DNA of 64,000 nt from Setomelanomma holmii (lineage: Eukaryota; Ascomycota; Dothideomycetes; Pleosporales; Phaeosphaeriaceae): NCBI GenBank assembly GCA_010015745.1, contig ML978157.1, positions 411,713 to 475,712 of the forward strand. The letters run 5' to 3'. This document shows, in pieces, positions 55,145-64,000 of this stretch. Position 1 is the stretch's first letter. Each line of letters opens with the position of its first letter. The notes under the pieces are model-generated. The model ran no database searches, had not been told where the DNA came from, and saw nothing but the letters and a program-made list of their open reading frames with translations. A program made the translations under genes and the position numbers.

Positions 55145-55758
55145 CAAGCTTCTGCTACGCCATCACTCCGAGTACTTTCGCAATGCGTCGAGAGGGCCCT
55201 GGAAGGAGGCACAGGGAGCAGTCATTAGACTACAGGACATCGACGAAGACGCAGATATTGAATGTCCTCTCCTTACGGCTTGATGATATGGCGAGAGCTC
55301 ACTCACTGCATTCAGTGAACATCTTCGTACACTGGCTGTACACTGAACAGCTCCCAGCAGTCGACAACCCGAAATGCGACGAGATTCTCAAAAACAGTGG
55401 CTCAGAATGCGACCTATTATCCAAATTAAAAGCCTACATTCTCGCCGATCGATTGGCGATACCTGCTTTCCGACGCGCCATCAAGAACAGCTTTGTTGAT
55501 GGCGTGGACAACAGCGAACAATTCTGGTAAGTCTGTCACATCGCGAATTTGGCAGAAATAGCTTTCGCGAGCATTCCTGCTAGTAAGTCTATACTACAGT
55601 TTCTCTTTGAATATCACTGCCGGACCTGGAGGAATTGCTGCGAAGACAACCCAGAGGCGGTAGCTGCGCTGCCTCACGCATTTACCACGCGCGCTATGAG
55701 GCGATTTACCGAGATGATCGAGGAACTCAAGGATCCAGACTATTCGAACAGGCGTTGA
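55145..55758 (+). pseudogene. BTB/POZ-like fragment, copy E
   Basis: A classic BTB signature begins at about 55141: VHKLLLRHHSEYFRNASRG, then AVIRLQDIDEDAD. After a probable short intron with a weak donor (GTCCTC near 55265, acceptor near 55316) it continues NIFVHWLYTEQLP. The helical region ALKAYILADRLAIPAFRRAI-like (KAYILADRLAIPAFRRAIKN) precedes a donor GTAAGT at 55529. A last open stretch reads LQFLFEYHCRTWRNCCEDN to the stop at 55756-55758. I found neither a start codon in frame nor an acceptor that joins the last part in phase. It is either an unusual multi-exon gene or a decayed copy. It is closer to typical fungal BTB proteins than copies A-D are. Confidence 0.5.
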
Positions 55759-56541
55759 TTCTATGAGCATGCTGACGAGTCGGACGTGAAGGCTTGCGGA
55801 AGACTTCACATGCACTATGACACCGGCGAGGATTTTGGCTTCTTCGGCAAGCGAGTGCTTTGTGAGGCCTCATGTCGCCTCAACCTACACACTGGCAACG
55901 AGGGTTCATCATCAGACGATACGCCAATGGTGTCGGATAGTGACTGAGGCGGACGGGATGCTGTGAGAGAGGGGGTCGCGCAAGGGTGGAAGTTGCGAGA
56001 CAACAGGAGAGTCCCGATACACAAAGTGTCTTCAGGACATATCAATGAGCATATAGTTGAATATTGCGTAATGCTTAAGGCCGAACATGATGGGTGAAAC
56101 GCAACCACGTTGGGCAAGGGAATCTCGGCCGCGGCAAAACATCTGACCGATGCTAGCGGCTTCCTCCAGAATCTTTTCCATGCTCCATTCAACCTCATCC
56201 TTCAACATCCAACATTCGCAACTTTCAAAGGCCGCGCTTGACATTGCAGCAGCTTTATGTTAGCTGTCTCTGAATCGAGCACCTTGTGATGTACCCTTTC
56301 CCCCCATAGATGGCTCTTTCGAAGACTCGGCGATTCGCATACTCTCCACGATCACGAGTTCAATTTGTAGCCTAGAACAAGCCCAACGACCTGCCAAGGT
56401 CATCCCACTCGTGTTGCAGTGTCTGAGCGAAAGCCACGACGACTTTGCGTCTATTTGTGGGAGACATACTCCTCACTTTTATGCATGGTTCAACGATCCT
56501 TTAAAGGCGTATGATATGATGATATGCTATATACAATACAT
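55759..56541. other. intergenic
   Basis: Lies between the BTB fragment and the GET1 stop codon. A minus-strand frame (55815-56198, 127 codons) has no motif. Nothing recognised. Confidence 0.45.
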
Positions 56542-57305
56542 CTATAGCTCTTTCTTCTCTCCAAGGCCTGCTGTGGGTGTCTGGTCTGCCTTGAAAGCCA
56601 TATGCTCCTTCTCACGCTGCGCAGCCGGCGTCGGCCTGTGTGTAAAGAGCACCCATACTGCCGAGATACCCTCTGCTGCAAGCGCAATCATGCTCGCACA
56701 TGCGATGCCCCATACGTTGATGCTCACGCTACCAAGAGGGGCACGCGGGAAACTCAGTATCCACTCAGCATAGTATGGAACCCATCCTGCAGGCACCCAG
56801 AACATGGGCGACTTCGCGAACCAGAATTGTAGTATAAAGCGGAGGCCCTGGGTGCCGAGCCAGCGGAGGGTCGAGACGGCGGAGGTGAAGGTCGCTTGAT
56901 GCGTGCGGAGGGAGCCATCTGTAATGATAATGTTAGCACAGCACCAAGTAGAGCGAACATAAAGCATGTCGTACCAATCTTCTGAAAGTCGGCCATGGCC
57001 TTGTTGTGCTGTCTGTCAAGCTTCGCCCATTTTGAGAAGTTGTCTTGCGGCGACGTGTTCCCAAGCTCGCGCTTTAGCTGCACAATCTCCTTCTTCAGCT
57101 TCTGTGCCTTTTGCGCTGACCCTGAAGTGGGAGTAGGCAGCTTGTTGTACAGTATCCATAGCTATGGAGCACGTTAGCATAGGAGTTTTGCGGCGGATTG
57201 GATGACTGCGGGGCGTACCAGGTCGTTGACTGTGCTTACTCCTACAGTATTTATGATGTGGAGTAAAAGCTGTAGTATAAAAACTACGAGAAGAAGGGAC
57301 GGCAT
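56542..57305 (-). CDS. GET1: Get1, ER receptor subunit for tail-anchored proteins
   Basis: Three exons: 57219-57305, 56975-57161 and 56542-56918 (216 aa). Get1 with Get2 forms the ER receptor that takes tail-anchored proteins from Get3. The first exon is an N-terminal membrane helix (SLLLVVFILQLLLHIINTVG). The cytosolic coiled coil that binds Get3 follows: KAQKLKKEIVQLKRELGN and WAKLDRQHNKAMADFQKI. Two more membrane segments are in exon 3 (LRFILQFWFAKSPMFWVPAG and WGIACASMIALAAEGISAVW). The C terminus is polar and short. Length and topology match fungal Get1. The gene is divergent from the prenyltransferase-repeat gene with 229 bp between starts. Confidence 0.93.
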
Positions 57306-57534
57306 GGTTGCGGGTAGTGGAGGTAGATCGTCGTGTTGGGTATTCTCATCGCATAATACGGTGTTTACTGACAGGCTGCGTCATATGGGTGAATTTGGCC
57401 CTTGGAGCTAGTATGGAGGTCCGTGCATCATCGTGCTCCTGCATTTGGATCCGCGGAGCAAGATGCCAACATTCTTCGCAAAGTGAGATCACTCGCTTAC
57501 ATCGTACTCATGGCTTCCATAACACCATCTGACC

Positions 57535-58590
57535 ATGAGCGAGAACCCTATTGCCGTCGTAAAGCTACAGAAGCAGGCCTACGCGGCCTTGACCAAGTAC
57601 TTCCGGGCGCACGATAAGCAAGTCGTTGAGATTGAGGTATTACCGCCCGCTATCCAGCCACCCGATGGCCTACTCCTCCAAGATGGCCGTTGTCTGGGTG
57701 TCCCCAAGGAAATTCTTGCCCTAGCCTACATCGAAGCTCGGACCCGCTTCTTCGCCAATGTCAAAGATGGGAACTACCACTCTTTAGCGCTGGAAGCTAC
57801 CAAGGTGATGCTTCTTTTCGATCCCGAGCATCTATCAGCAGCAAATTTCCGAAAGCGCAGATTGGTCGCGCTTCGGGCCAAAACGTCCCCAGACGGTGAA
57901 CTGATCTACCGTAAAGCTGTTAAGTACGAGTTTTGCTTCTTAGACAGCATTTTGACTTCTCCGCTACACCGTCAATCAAAGTCGCCGACTCTTTGGTATC
58001 ACCGCTTTTGGTTGCTGATGCTACTTTGCCCGAATGGCTTGCGGGATGTGCCAGAACAACTGAGAGCAGATTTTTGGCGCACCGAACTCAGCACTGTGTG
58101 CAAATCAGGCGAGCGGCATCCGAAGAATTACTACGCATGGCAGTATGCTCGCAACCTGATGAGTCGAATCGACGATCGGGAAGCCATGGTAGATTGCGCT
58201 CAACATATCAAAGACTGGTGCTGCAAGCACCCAAGCGACATCTCTGGCTGGTCATTCCTTGCCTATCTGATACCAGAAATGGAACGAGCGTGGGAGAGGG
58301 AGAACATTGTCCGAGACGTCATCCGTTACGCCATGAACTTCCACTCCGAGAACGAGTCCTTATGGATGTTCTTAAGAACGATCCTTACGCATGGTGCGCT
58401 ACAAGAAGGACGAGATGGTTTCGTGGCGGTGCTGCAGAAGTATGGCACAGAAATTGAACATGGTCAAGACAAGTCGGGTCTTGCAAGACACGTCCAACAG
58501 ATATTAACTTGGATTGAGAAGAATGTCAATTCAGTCGATGACCCAGACGCCGTAATCGACTCGACGTATGGAAGCGCCGAGCGATTCTGA
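57535..58590 (+). CDS. protein prenyltransferase alpha-subunit repeat protein (PTAR1-like)
   Basis: Single exon, 351 aa. The alpha subunits of farnesyl- and geranylgeranyltransferases are built of helical repeats with W-x-x-R motifs. Here SPTLWYHRFWLLMLL and ERHPKNYYAWQYARNLMSRI are good repeats, with weaker ones at DISGWSFLAYL and NESLWMFLRTIL. The N-terminal part carries an extra conserved region (LLLQDGRCLGVPKEILALAY). The pattern is that of PTAR1-like proteins, not the catalytic FTase or GGTase-I alpha subunit. In animals PTAR1 is the alpha subunit of GGTase-III, which acts on Golgi SNARE Ykt6. A similar role here is inference. Confidence 0.83.
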   Translation: MSENPIAVVKLQKQAYAALTKYFRAHDKQVVEIEVLPPAIQPPDGLLLQDGRCLGVPKEILALAYIEARTRFFANVKDGNYHSLALEATKVMLLFDPEHLSAANFRKRRLVALRAKTSPDGELIYRKAVKYEFCFLDSILTSPLHRQSKSPTLWYHRFWLLMLLCPNGLRDVPEQLRADFWRTELSTVCKSGERHPKNYYAWQYARNLMSRIDDREAMVDCAQHIKDWCCKHPSDISGWSFLAYLIPEMERAWERENIVRDVIRYAMNFHSENESLWMFLRTILTHGALQEGRDGFVAVLQKYGTEIEHGQDKSGLARHVQQILTWIEKNVNSVDDPDAVIDSTYGSAERF

Positions 58591-58600
58591 TTTCATGGCT

Positions 58601-59827
58601 TTATAGGGAAGCTATTATAACTGCTGTCGCGCCCTTTGTATCCCTCCAAAACCGATCGAGTGGTTCTCTTGAAAGAAAAGGATCTAGGGATATCGCCGCC
58701 GTCCTCTGCCCCGCAAGTACCGCTACCGACTGAAAACTACTCAAAAATTGATTACCCGGCTGCACTACATTATCATGCAACGACGACATGAAGTAGGAAT
58801 TCTTCTTACCATCTGGCGGAACCTTGGACGGTGAGCCAGCTATCCGATCAGACTCTACAGCTGTTTGCTGAAACATCCTTTCGAAAGGTTCGGACGCTAG
58901 CGATGTTGCCTCCAAGCTTAGCGATTCGAGACTTTCGCCAACCTGATCCGCTGATACACTTGAGTCTGTCAAGATGTCTAACAGTTCCGATCTTGATCTA
59001 TCCGGCAATCCTCCTCTGTACTGCGGACCCGGCTCGTACTCCGTCAACCCTTTGCATTTGCCACGCATTTGACTCATCGATTGACTCTCAAAGTAATACA
59101 GGTCTCGACTCGGGTCACTGGGGTTGTTGTATGGCAGCAATAGCGAGATGTCGATGTCGTATACATGTCGAATATTGACCCATGATTCCTTCTTCAGCAT
59201 TGCGCCATCTCTGAGTTTCAGCGTAGGGAACCGTTTGCGGGTTTTCTTCGATATAGCGTCTGGATGTTCGGGTGTTGGCCATATCGGCAGGTACCATGTT
59301 CGCCTACTGGCTTGAGCAGGAACAGCCTCATCGTACATATCTTCGAGCTTCTTGCCGTCAAGAGATGTGATCTGGAATGCGTTAGTAATACGACTTTTGT
59401 CGCTAGGAGGAGGACTTACGAGGTGAAAGACAGCTTTGTGGCTCGCTTCGGCTGGTCGCGAAACAACGACCACGGGATGGTCATATATCCTGTCTTCAAT
59501 CTTCCCTTTCCCATGATGTCGCCTCACAGCACCTCTCGGCAAATCCGTTTTGGAGGGTAGCCAAAAGATCCTCCCTTCAGCGACTCGACTGGCATCTACG
59601 CAATTCACTATTTCTTCGGTCATTGCTCGATGTAGTGTGATAGCAGCCTTCGGTTGCTCGAAGTAATGTGTTTTATACTCATGGTGTTGAGCACTGATAG
59701 TCATGGTCGCGTGCATGTGGTTGCTCAGCATGATGAATTCACGTTCGACGATATGATTTCGACTTCGTGGATATGAATCACATCTATACACTTCGCCGCC
59801 CTCGCCGCTTCTGGGAAAGCCACGCAT
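58601..59827 (-). CDS. uncharacterised protein, HPVVV-family member 3
   Basis: The open frame has 408 codons, but 59372-59419 is a 48-nt in-frame intron candidate (GTAAGT, ACTAAC branch, TCCAG). Spliced exons 59420-59827 and 58601-59371 give 392 aa. Conserved family core: GRIFWLPSKTDLP, then DHPVVVVSRP, then FHL joined by the splice to ITSLDGKKLE, then RRTWYLPIWPTPEHP and KESWVNIRHVYD. The last 150 residues are Ser-rich and divergent. Removal of the intron improves alignment with member 2 (CTSFGHRRIE), which supports splicing. The 3' end is only 11 bp from the prenyltransferase-repeat gene stop (convergent). Function unknown. Confidence 0.75.
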   Translation of the reverse strand: MRGFPRSGEGGEVYRCDSYPRSRNHIVEREFIMLSNHMHATMTISAQHHEYKTHYFEQPKAAITLHRAMTEEIVNCVDASRVAEGRIFWLPSKTDLPRGAVRRHHGKGKIEDRIYDHPVVVVSRPAEASHKAVFHLVSPPPSDKSRITNAFQITSLDGKKLEDMYDEAVPAQASRRTWYLPIWPTPEHPDAISKKTRKRFPTLKLRDGAMLKKESWVNIRHVYDIDISLLLPYNNPSDPSRDLYYFESQSMSQMRGKCKGLTEYEPGPQYRGGLPDRSRSELLDILTDSSVSADQVGESLESLSLEATSLASEPFERMFQQTAVESDRIAGSPSKVPPDGKKNSYFMSSLHDNVVQPGNQFLSSFQSVAVLAGQRTAAISLDPFLSREPLDRFWRDTKGATAVIIASL

Positions 59828-60843
59828 AGCTCTGCATGGACCACCACGTCAGTGAAAGGCACAGTCATTCACCGACTGGGCACGGCATCCCCATTGCCTG
59901 CCTCCAGCCTCAAACTACGACTGCCCATCTCATATGTTGCAGCCCTGCAGAGCCTCATTGCGACGCCGCACATCATAGACGCTCTAGTCGCCTGTCGTAT
60001 GGGATGAACAGGCAATGTCCTTTACGCAGGGAAAGTGTAGGCGGCGTGCCCGACTATTCACAGGTCGAGGCTGCCCGAAAAATGCACGCTTCTAAGTTTG
60101 GGTACATTTCCGTGGCGCAGCGGCCCGTTGTCGTGTCGCTGATTGGCTCGCCCGCGCCAGAGGTGGCTGTGTGACGCAACAGCGCAGCATCCAACTCCCT
60201 CTCGAAAAGGACCGTGAAGACGAAAACTTCCATGCACTGAGCGTAATACGGTGTGAAAAACGCCGCATGGCGGTATAGGAGTTCCTTATGTCGCTGCGGA
60301 CCGACATACTCGCAAGCTGTCTTTGACCAGGTCGGACAGTGACGTTCGAACATGCGTACCGGTGTTGGCAGTGTTTCAAAAGAACGGAACTTCGGTGCGG
60401 ACGGTCGCTCGAACCAAAAGACATGTAGTCATGGTACGCGTCAAGAGGCGACTGCAGAAAGACTGGTAGAGTTGCGGTCTGGATGAGTGGAAGAGCTTCG
60501 AGAGGCAACTTCGTCGCGCACACCGAGAGTCATGCATGTCGCCGCCTGCAGATTATGCATACAAAAAAGCCATTTGGACATGCTAGAGAACGATGTGATG
60601 CGATATTGGAAAGTGCATCGACCGTGGGCTATGCACTGTGATGGTCACATGAGCATCAGATAGGTGGCCTCTACCTTTGTGCACAACGCACCCTAGGCCT
60701 CAATACTAGCGCTACCTTGTATGTTACTCATTACATTAACCCTTTGGCACTAAGCTTCATTTCGCATATGTGGTCGAAGCTGCCTATACATACATAAAGT
60801 GATGTGACCTGCTCGAGTCCATCACATGTCCGCCATGTGACTA
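59828..60843. other. intergenic
   Basis: About 1 kb with short frames on both strands (up to 143 codons at 60092-60523 minus), none with a motif. Confidence 0.45.
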
Positions 60844-61920
60844 TTACTTCCACAACCCACTGACCTTCTCGCCCAACCCTGACGCCATGACGCTCAGCCT
60901 CTTACTCCCCCTTCTGACTCTGTCGGCTATAGGCTCCTCAGCTCGCGTGGACAGCTCCGTTCTAGGCTCCACCGCCCTCAGTTCCAGCTTATACGTCTCT
61001 GTCCTCGCACCGAGGCCTTGTAATTGTCGAATTGGGTTCGCGACGCTGGTGTCCCAGAGGTCATTCCTCACCTCCCGATTGTTGGGGCCGTAGCTGGCTT
61101 GTAGAGGGTGCTTAAATCGGTCGGCGTTGGCGTGGCTAGACCATTTGAAAATCATGATCAGTGTTCCATCGTTGTAAGCTGGTGGCCGATCATCGTAGTC
61201 ATCGTCTGGAACGGGACGAGACATGTTCTTCTCGTCCGAATTCCAGCTCTCGAGAGAACTCGTGTCCGGCAGGCTTTCATGACTGGCTGTGAAAGTGCTG
61301 CCGGCTGCGGAAGCGGGCATTGAGTCTTCGTCTTGAAGCTCGGCCCAGGCCCAGAGCTCTTTGACCAGATCACCCGGGTGGCTGAAAGCTGCGGATGCGC
61401 AATTCGCCATCTGGAGCGTCAGCGACGACTGTTTGGGATCCCGTCCGAAACGATTCGCGATTACGCCTGCTACTCCTAGGTTAGGAGCTTGCAGTTGGTA
61501 GATGTCGCATGCATGTCGTTGGTCGGGTGACGGTGCCGCAAGTGTCAGGACCGAGTAGTCGAGAAAGATGTGTTGGATGCTTGGAGGTGTTGTGAGGTAT
61601 TGCCGGACGGCGTCGTAGACTGGAGACATGCTACTTGAGCACGCTTCTTTGGCTGTTGAAATGATGACAGCCTTGTCATAATTGGCCAAACAGGGTGACC
61701 ACGACGTGAAGGTGGTTGGATGTGGAGACGTTTCTTCGTTGTCGAGAATGTTGTTCAGTACGGCATTCAGAGCTCTATAGTTCGGTTTATGCGGCAATGG
61801 GGAATTTTTGAAAGTGAGCACGACTAGACAGACATCCAGCCTCGAGGATCCCGACGCTTGTATCGCATTGTTTCGGTGCTCGCATGTTTGACAGCAGAAG
61901 GACATCGTGTTTGATGGCAA
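60844..61920 (-). CDS. hypothetical protein
   Basis: Single-exon ORF of 358 aa. The first 100 residues include CCQTCEHRNN and VCLVVLTFKNSPLPHKPNY, which looks like the first strand of a ferredoxin-like or antibiotic-monooxygenase-like (ABM) fold. Residues 115-180 are folded (AVRQYLTTPPSIQHIFLDYS). A disordered, acidic part follows (PDTSSLESWNSDEKN, PVPDDDYDDRPPAYNDG). A second strand-helix unit then starts LIMIFKWSSHANADRFKH and ends TYKLELRAVEPR. A repeated strand with a helix is the rhythm of dimeric alpha-beta barrels, but I cannot assign a family. The C terminus is basic. Codon use and length argue for a real gene. Confidence 0.65.
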   Translation of the reverse strand: MPSNTMSFCCQTCEHRNNAIQASGSSRLDVCLVVLTFKNSPLPHKPNYRALNAVLNNILDNEETSPHPTTFTSWSPCLANYDKAVIISTAKEACSSSMSPVYDAVRQYLTTPPSIQHIFLDYSVLTLAAPSPDQRHACDIYQLQAPNLGVAGVIANRFGRDPKQSSLTLQMANCASAAFSHPGDLVKELWAWAELQDEDSMPASAAGSTFTASHESLPDTSSLESWNSDEKNMSRPVPDDDYDDRPPAYNDGTLIMIFKWSSHANADRFKHPLQASYGPNNREVRNDLWDTSVANPIRQLQGLGARTETYKLELRAVEPRTELSTRAEEPIADRVRRGSKRLSVMASGLGEKVSGLWK

Positions 61921-62884
61921 AGCACGATGGGTGGACGTTTGTATGTCTCAGGGATCAGATTTGCCAGGAGTTACAGTACTAGTCCTTTCGATTCTGGATG
62001 TGGTACCGTTGTTGTTGCGTGCCTGAGGCTTCAAGGTGTCAATGCGGGGATCCGGGCAGATTGAGCTTGGTACGAGTGACGATTGGGCATAGAGCGAGCG
62101 ACGAGTGTCAACGAGTGTGAAGTCGTCGAAGAAATGTTAGCACTATGGATGTCCGTTCTTCGAAGAAAAGGTGGTCAAATGTGTCTGCGCAACATATCGT
62201 ATTGGCAAGCAACGACGCCTCGAGGTTACGAAGGTGCACAGCCTCGTACGCCTGAGCTTGCCCCTCAGTCGACAACTCACTAACAGTTGTGGTATATCTA
62301 GCTAACGAGCGTAAAGAATGCGCATCCTTCAGGAACGTAATCGCACACTGGATGCTGGGCTGCGTTGGCTTCTTCACTCAGCTGTCGTGATAGGTAGTGA
62401 CCGCGATCGACGTGGAGAAGGAGCCGGCAGCAACGAAGATCACGGTTTCAGATGGTCGTGTAATGACATCATTGAGGCTCAAGGACCATGGAACAACACT
62501 ATTAGCATGTCCTTGCTGAGGTTGATGCTTACAGCATGGTTGAACGGCACCGCCGGCACCGTCAGGATGCCATTCGAACTAATCTCATTTCGGGAAGGCG
62601 CGGTTGAGGTCTCTTCTCAACCCGTTGGTAATTCATGCTTTTGAACTGTTCAATTGTTAAAATGCAATAAGCTTAATATATTGCGCGCAATCAAGCGAAC
62701 ATCGTCAAAAGCGTCTAGCTTTCACGAGATGGCGGTCATTGATGGGCGAGACGCTTATTCGATAGTGACTGCGGGCGCATCAGGCTGCAGCTGCCTAGCT
62801 GTGATTCGAACGGCTGAGGATTCTCACGACAGACACAAAGATCCCTTCCAAGTCCGCGACTATTCTCGACCCAGCTTTTAGATG
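61921..62884. other. intergenic upstream of the HET gene
   Basis: Nearly 1 kb with motif-free frames (108 codons at 62318-62644 plus is the longest). The missing first exon of the HET gene may lie here. Confidence 0.4.
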
Positions 62885-64000
62885 AATTGTGAGCGGACTG
62901 TCACGACATCAATATAGTCAGCTGCGAACGGAAACCACGATCCGGATCTTAATACTTCAGCCCGCATCAGATTTCGAAGCACCACTCCGAGTCTCATTTG
63001 AATACCATGACCGAGTCGCGGTCCAAGCCTCAGACAGCTCAGGCTACTATGAAGCTGTCTCGTACTGCTGGGGCGAACCGGTCTTTTCGCACAATGTCTC
63101 TGTAACGAAATACGCGTTGTGCATGACAGCGAACGTGGATTCCATGCTGCGCCATTTACGCAAGCCGACCAAGCCAAAGGCGCTCTGGATAGATGCCACC
63201 TGTATCCATCAGAGTGATGAAACCGAAAAAGCGGGGCAAGTGCGCCAAATGGCAGACATCTATTGCGAGGCGGCCAAAGTCCACGTTTGGCTCGGTTCTG
63301 AGTTGATGGGTGAAGCAGAGAAGGCGTTTGCATATTTGAGAGACTTGGTGCTGTTGTCTGAACGTGGACATGTGAATGGAGTTTCATTGACCAAGTATCT
63401 GCACGGGGTCGGCTATCCAGCTGCTGATGGTAACCTCCAGTCAGTGCTCACATTGCCTTGGTTCGGGAGGCGTTGGATATTGCAAGAGATTGCACTTGGT
63501 CACGAGGTCACAATCCATTGTGGGCGCCTAAAATTGGCTATGGATTGGTTTGCTAAAGGTCTTGCGGCGCGGCAAAAGATTAGGATTCAGAAGGGGAGCT
63601 CATCGGTACCACTTCTTGAAGCTCTTGAAAGAGCCAACAGAGTGGTAACTCTCTCAAGCCAGGACAGGACTAACCTCCTCGAATTGCTTTTGGACCATGC
63701 CGCTGCTATTTGCTCTGACCCTCGAGATCGGATATTTGCCTTGCATGGTCTGATTCGTCATACCTACAAGTCAAATGTTCTGGGACCAACAATTGCCTAT
63801 AGCAAGCCTTCGGAGCACGTGTATGCCAACTTGGCTCGTACTCTTCTAATCGAATCACCTTCTGTCTTTTGGTCTCATCTGAGAGTCTTTCAACCAACCT
63901 CCTTCACTTCGCCAGACGGCCCTTCCTGGGTACCGGACTGGAGAGCAATACCGAGCATTTCAGAAATGGCGTGCGAAATGCGGCCGAATACTAGCACATA
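62885..64000 (+). CDS. HET-domain (heterokaryon incompatibility) protein, truncated by the window end
   Basis: A continuous frame runs from 62885 to the window end (about 370 codons) without a stop. HET domains trigger programmed cell death after fusion of incompatible hyphae. Motifs are in the usual order: TIRILILQPASDFEAPLRVS, YYEAVSYCWGE, LWIDATCIHQ, QVRQMADIYCEAAKVHVWLG, LPWFGRRWILQEIA, SDPRDRIFALHGL and SWVPDWRA. The frame starts after a TGA and has no ATG before the conserved region, so a first exon must lie upstream, or the start has been lost. The ATG at 62881 is in another frame. No repeat domain is visible yet; the C-terminal part lies outside the window. Confidence 0.88.

Noticed and set aside
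2569..59827. Calling the HPVVV family MazF/PemK proteins
   Set aside because: Similarity is limited to a short strand pattern seen by eye. No catalytic set is evident, so it is reported only as a question about fold.
62881..62916. ATG at 62881 as the HET gene start
   Set aside because: It is in a different frame from the HET domain and meets a stop after 11 codons.
1..64000. CRISPR arrays, LTR retrotransposons, rRNA or mitochondrial DNA
   Set aside because: No spaced repeat array, no reverse transcriptase or integrase motifs, and no rRNA sequence were seen. CRISPR is also not expected in a fungal nucleus.

Overview
The window is nuclear DNA of a filamentous ascomycete. Genes are compact, with GT-AG introns mostly of 45-60 nt that often carry a CTAAC or CTGAC branch site. 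The conserved genes (FlbA, Chk1, Alg11, Cox18, Get1, a UPF0662/DUF2408 protein, a TRAPPC13-like protein, ribosomal P1) are of the types found in Pezizomycotina. The HET-domain gene, the Clr5-ankyrin gene and the many BTB-like genes make a Dothideomycete the most likely source. That placement is inference.

Layout. 0.4-6 kb: a phosphopantothenoylcysteine decarboxylase-like gene, a 590-aa member of an uncharacterised family, and a small membrane protein. 6-9.6 kb: apparently gene-free, upstream of flbA. 9.6-18 kb: flbA (RGS regulator of development), chk1 (checkpoint kinase) and an aldo/keto reductase. 18-24.2 kb: gene-poor, with a nonsense-bearing member of the uncharacterised family, local tandem repeats and two decayed BTB-like copies. 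24.4-27.3 kb: two small secreted or GPI-type protein genes on either side of an unusual tRNA-Leu gene. 28-39 kb: a dense block with a DENN/C1 Rab regulator, a TRAPPC13-like gene, a SET protein, a DUF2408 protein and ribosomal protein P1. 39.9-47.4 kb: a decayed BTB copy, a small Cys-rich ORF, ALG11, COX18, an intact BTB-like gene and a hypothetical gene. 47.4-53 kb: a Clr5-ankyrin gene cut by a 1.94-kb pogo/Fot1-type transposon and carrying further inactivating mutations. 53.9-60 kb: a small membrane protein, a BTB fragment, GET1, a prenyltransferase alpha-repeat protein and a third member of the uncharacterised family. 60.8-64 kb: a hypothetical protein and the start of a HET-domain gene that runs off the window.

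The main observation is at 25881-26071 on the minus strand. Removing two segments that each begin with GT and end with AG (53 and 56 nt, each with a branch-site-like sequence) leaves a perfect 82-nt tRNA-Leu(CAG) cloverleaf. The insertions lie between positions 9/10 and 54/55, not at the usual 37/38. They cut the Pol III A box and B box, yet a TATA-like tract sits about 30 nt upstream and a T5 terminator follows. This looks like a nuclear tRNA gene interrupted by two spliceosomal-type introns.

A second theme is decay of lineage-specific families. Several BTB-like copies, one member of the HPVVV family and the ankyrin gene carry frameshifts or stop codons. Several of the stops sit where a Gln codon is likely, which would fit C-to-T change. 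The housekeeping genes next to them are intact.
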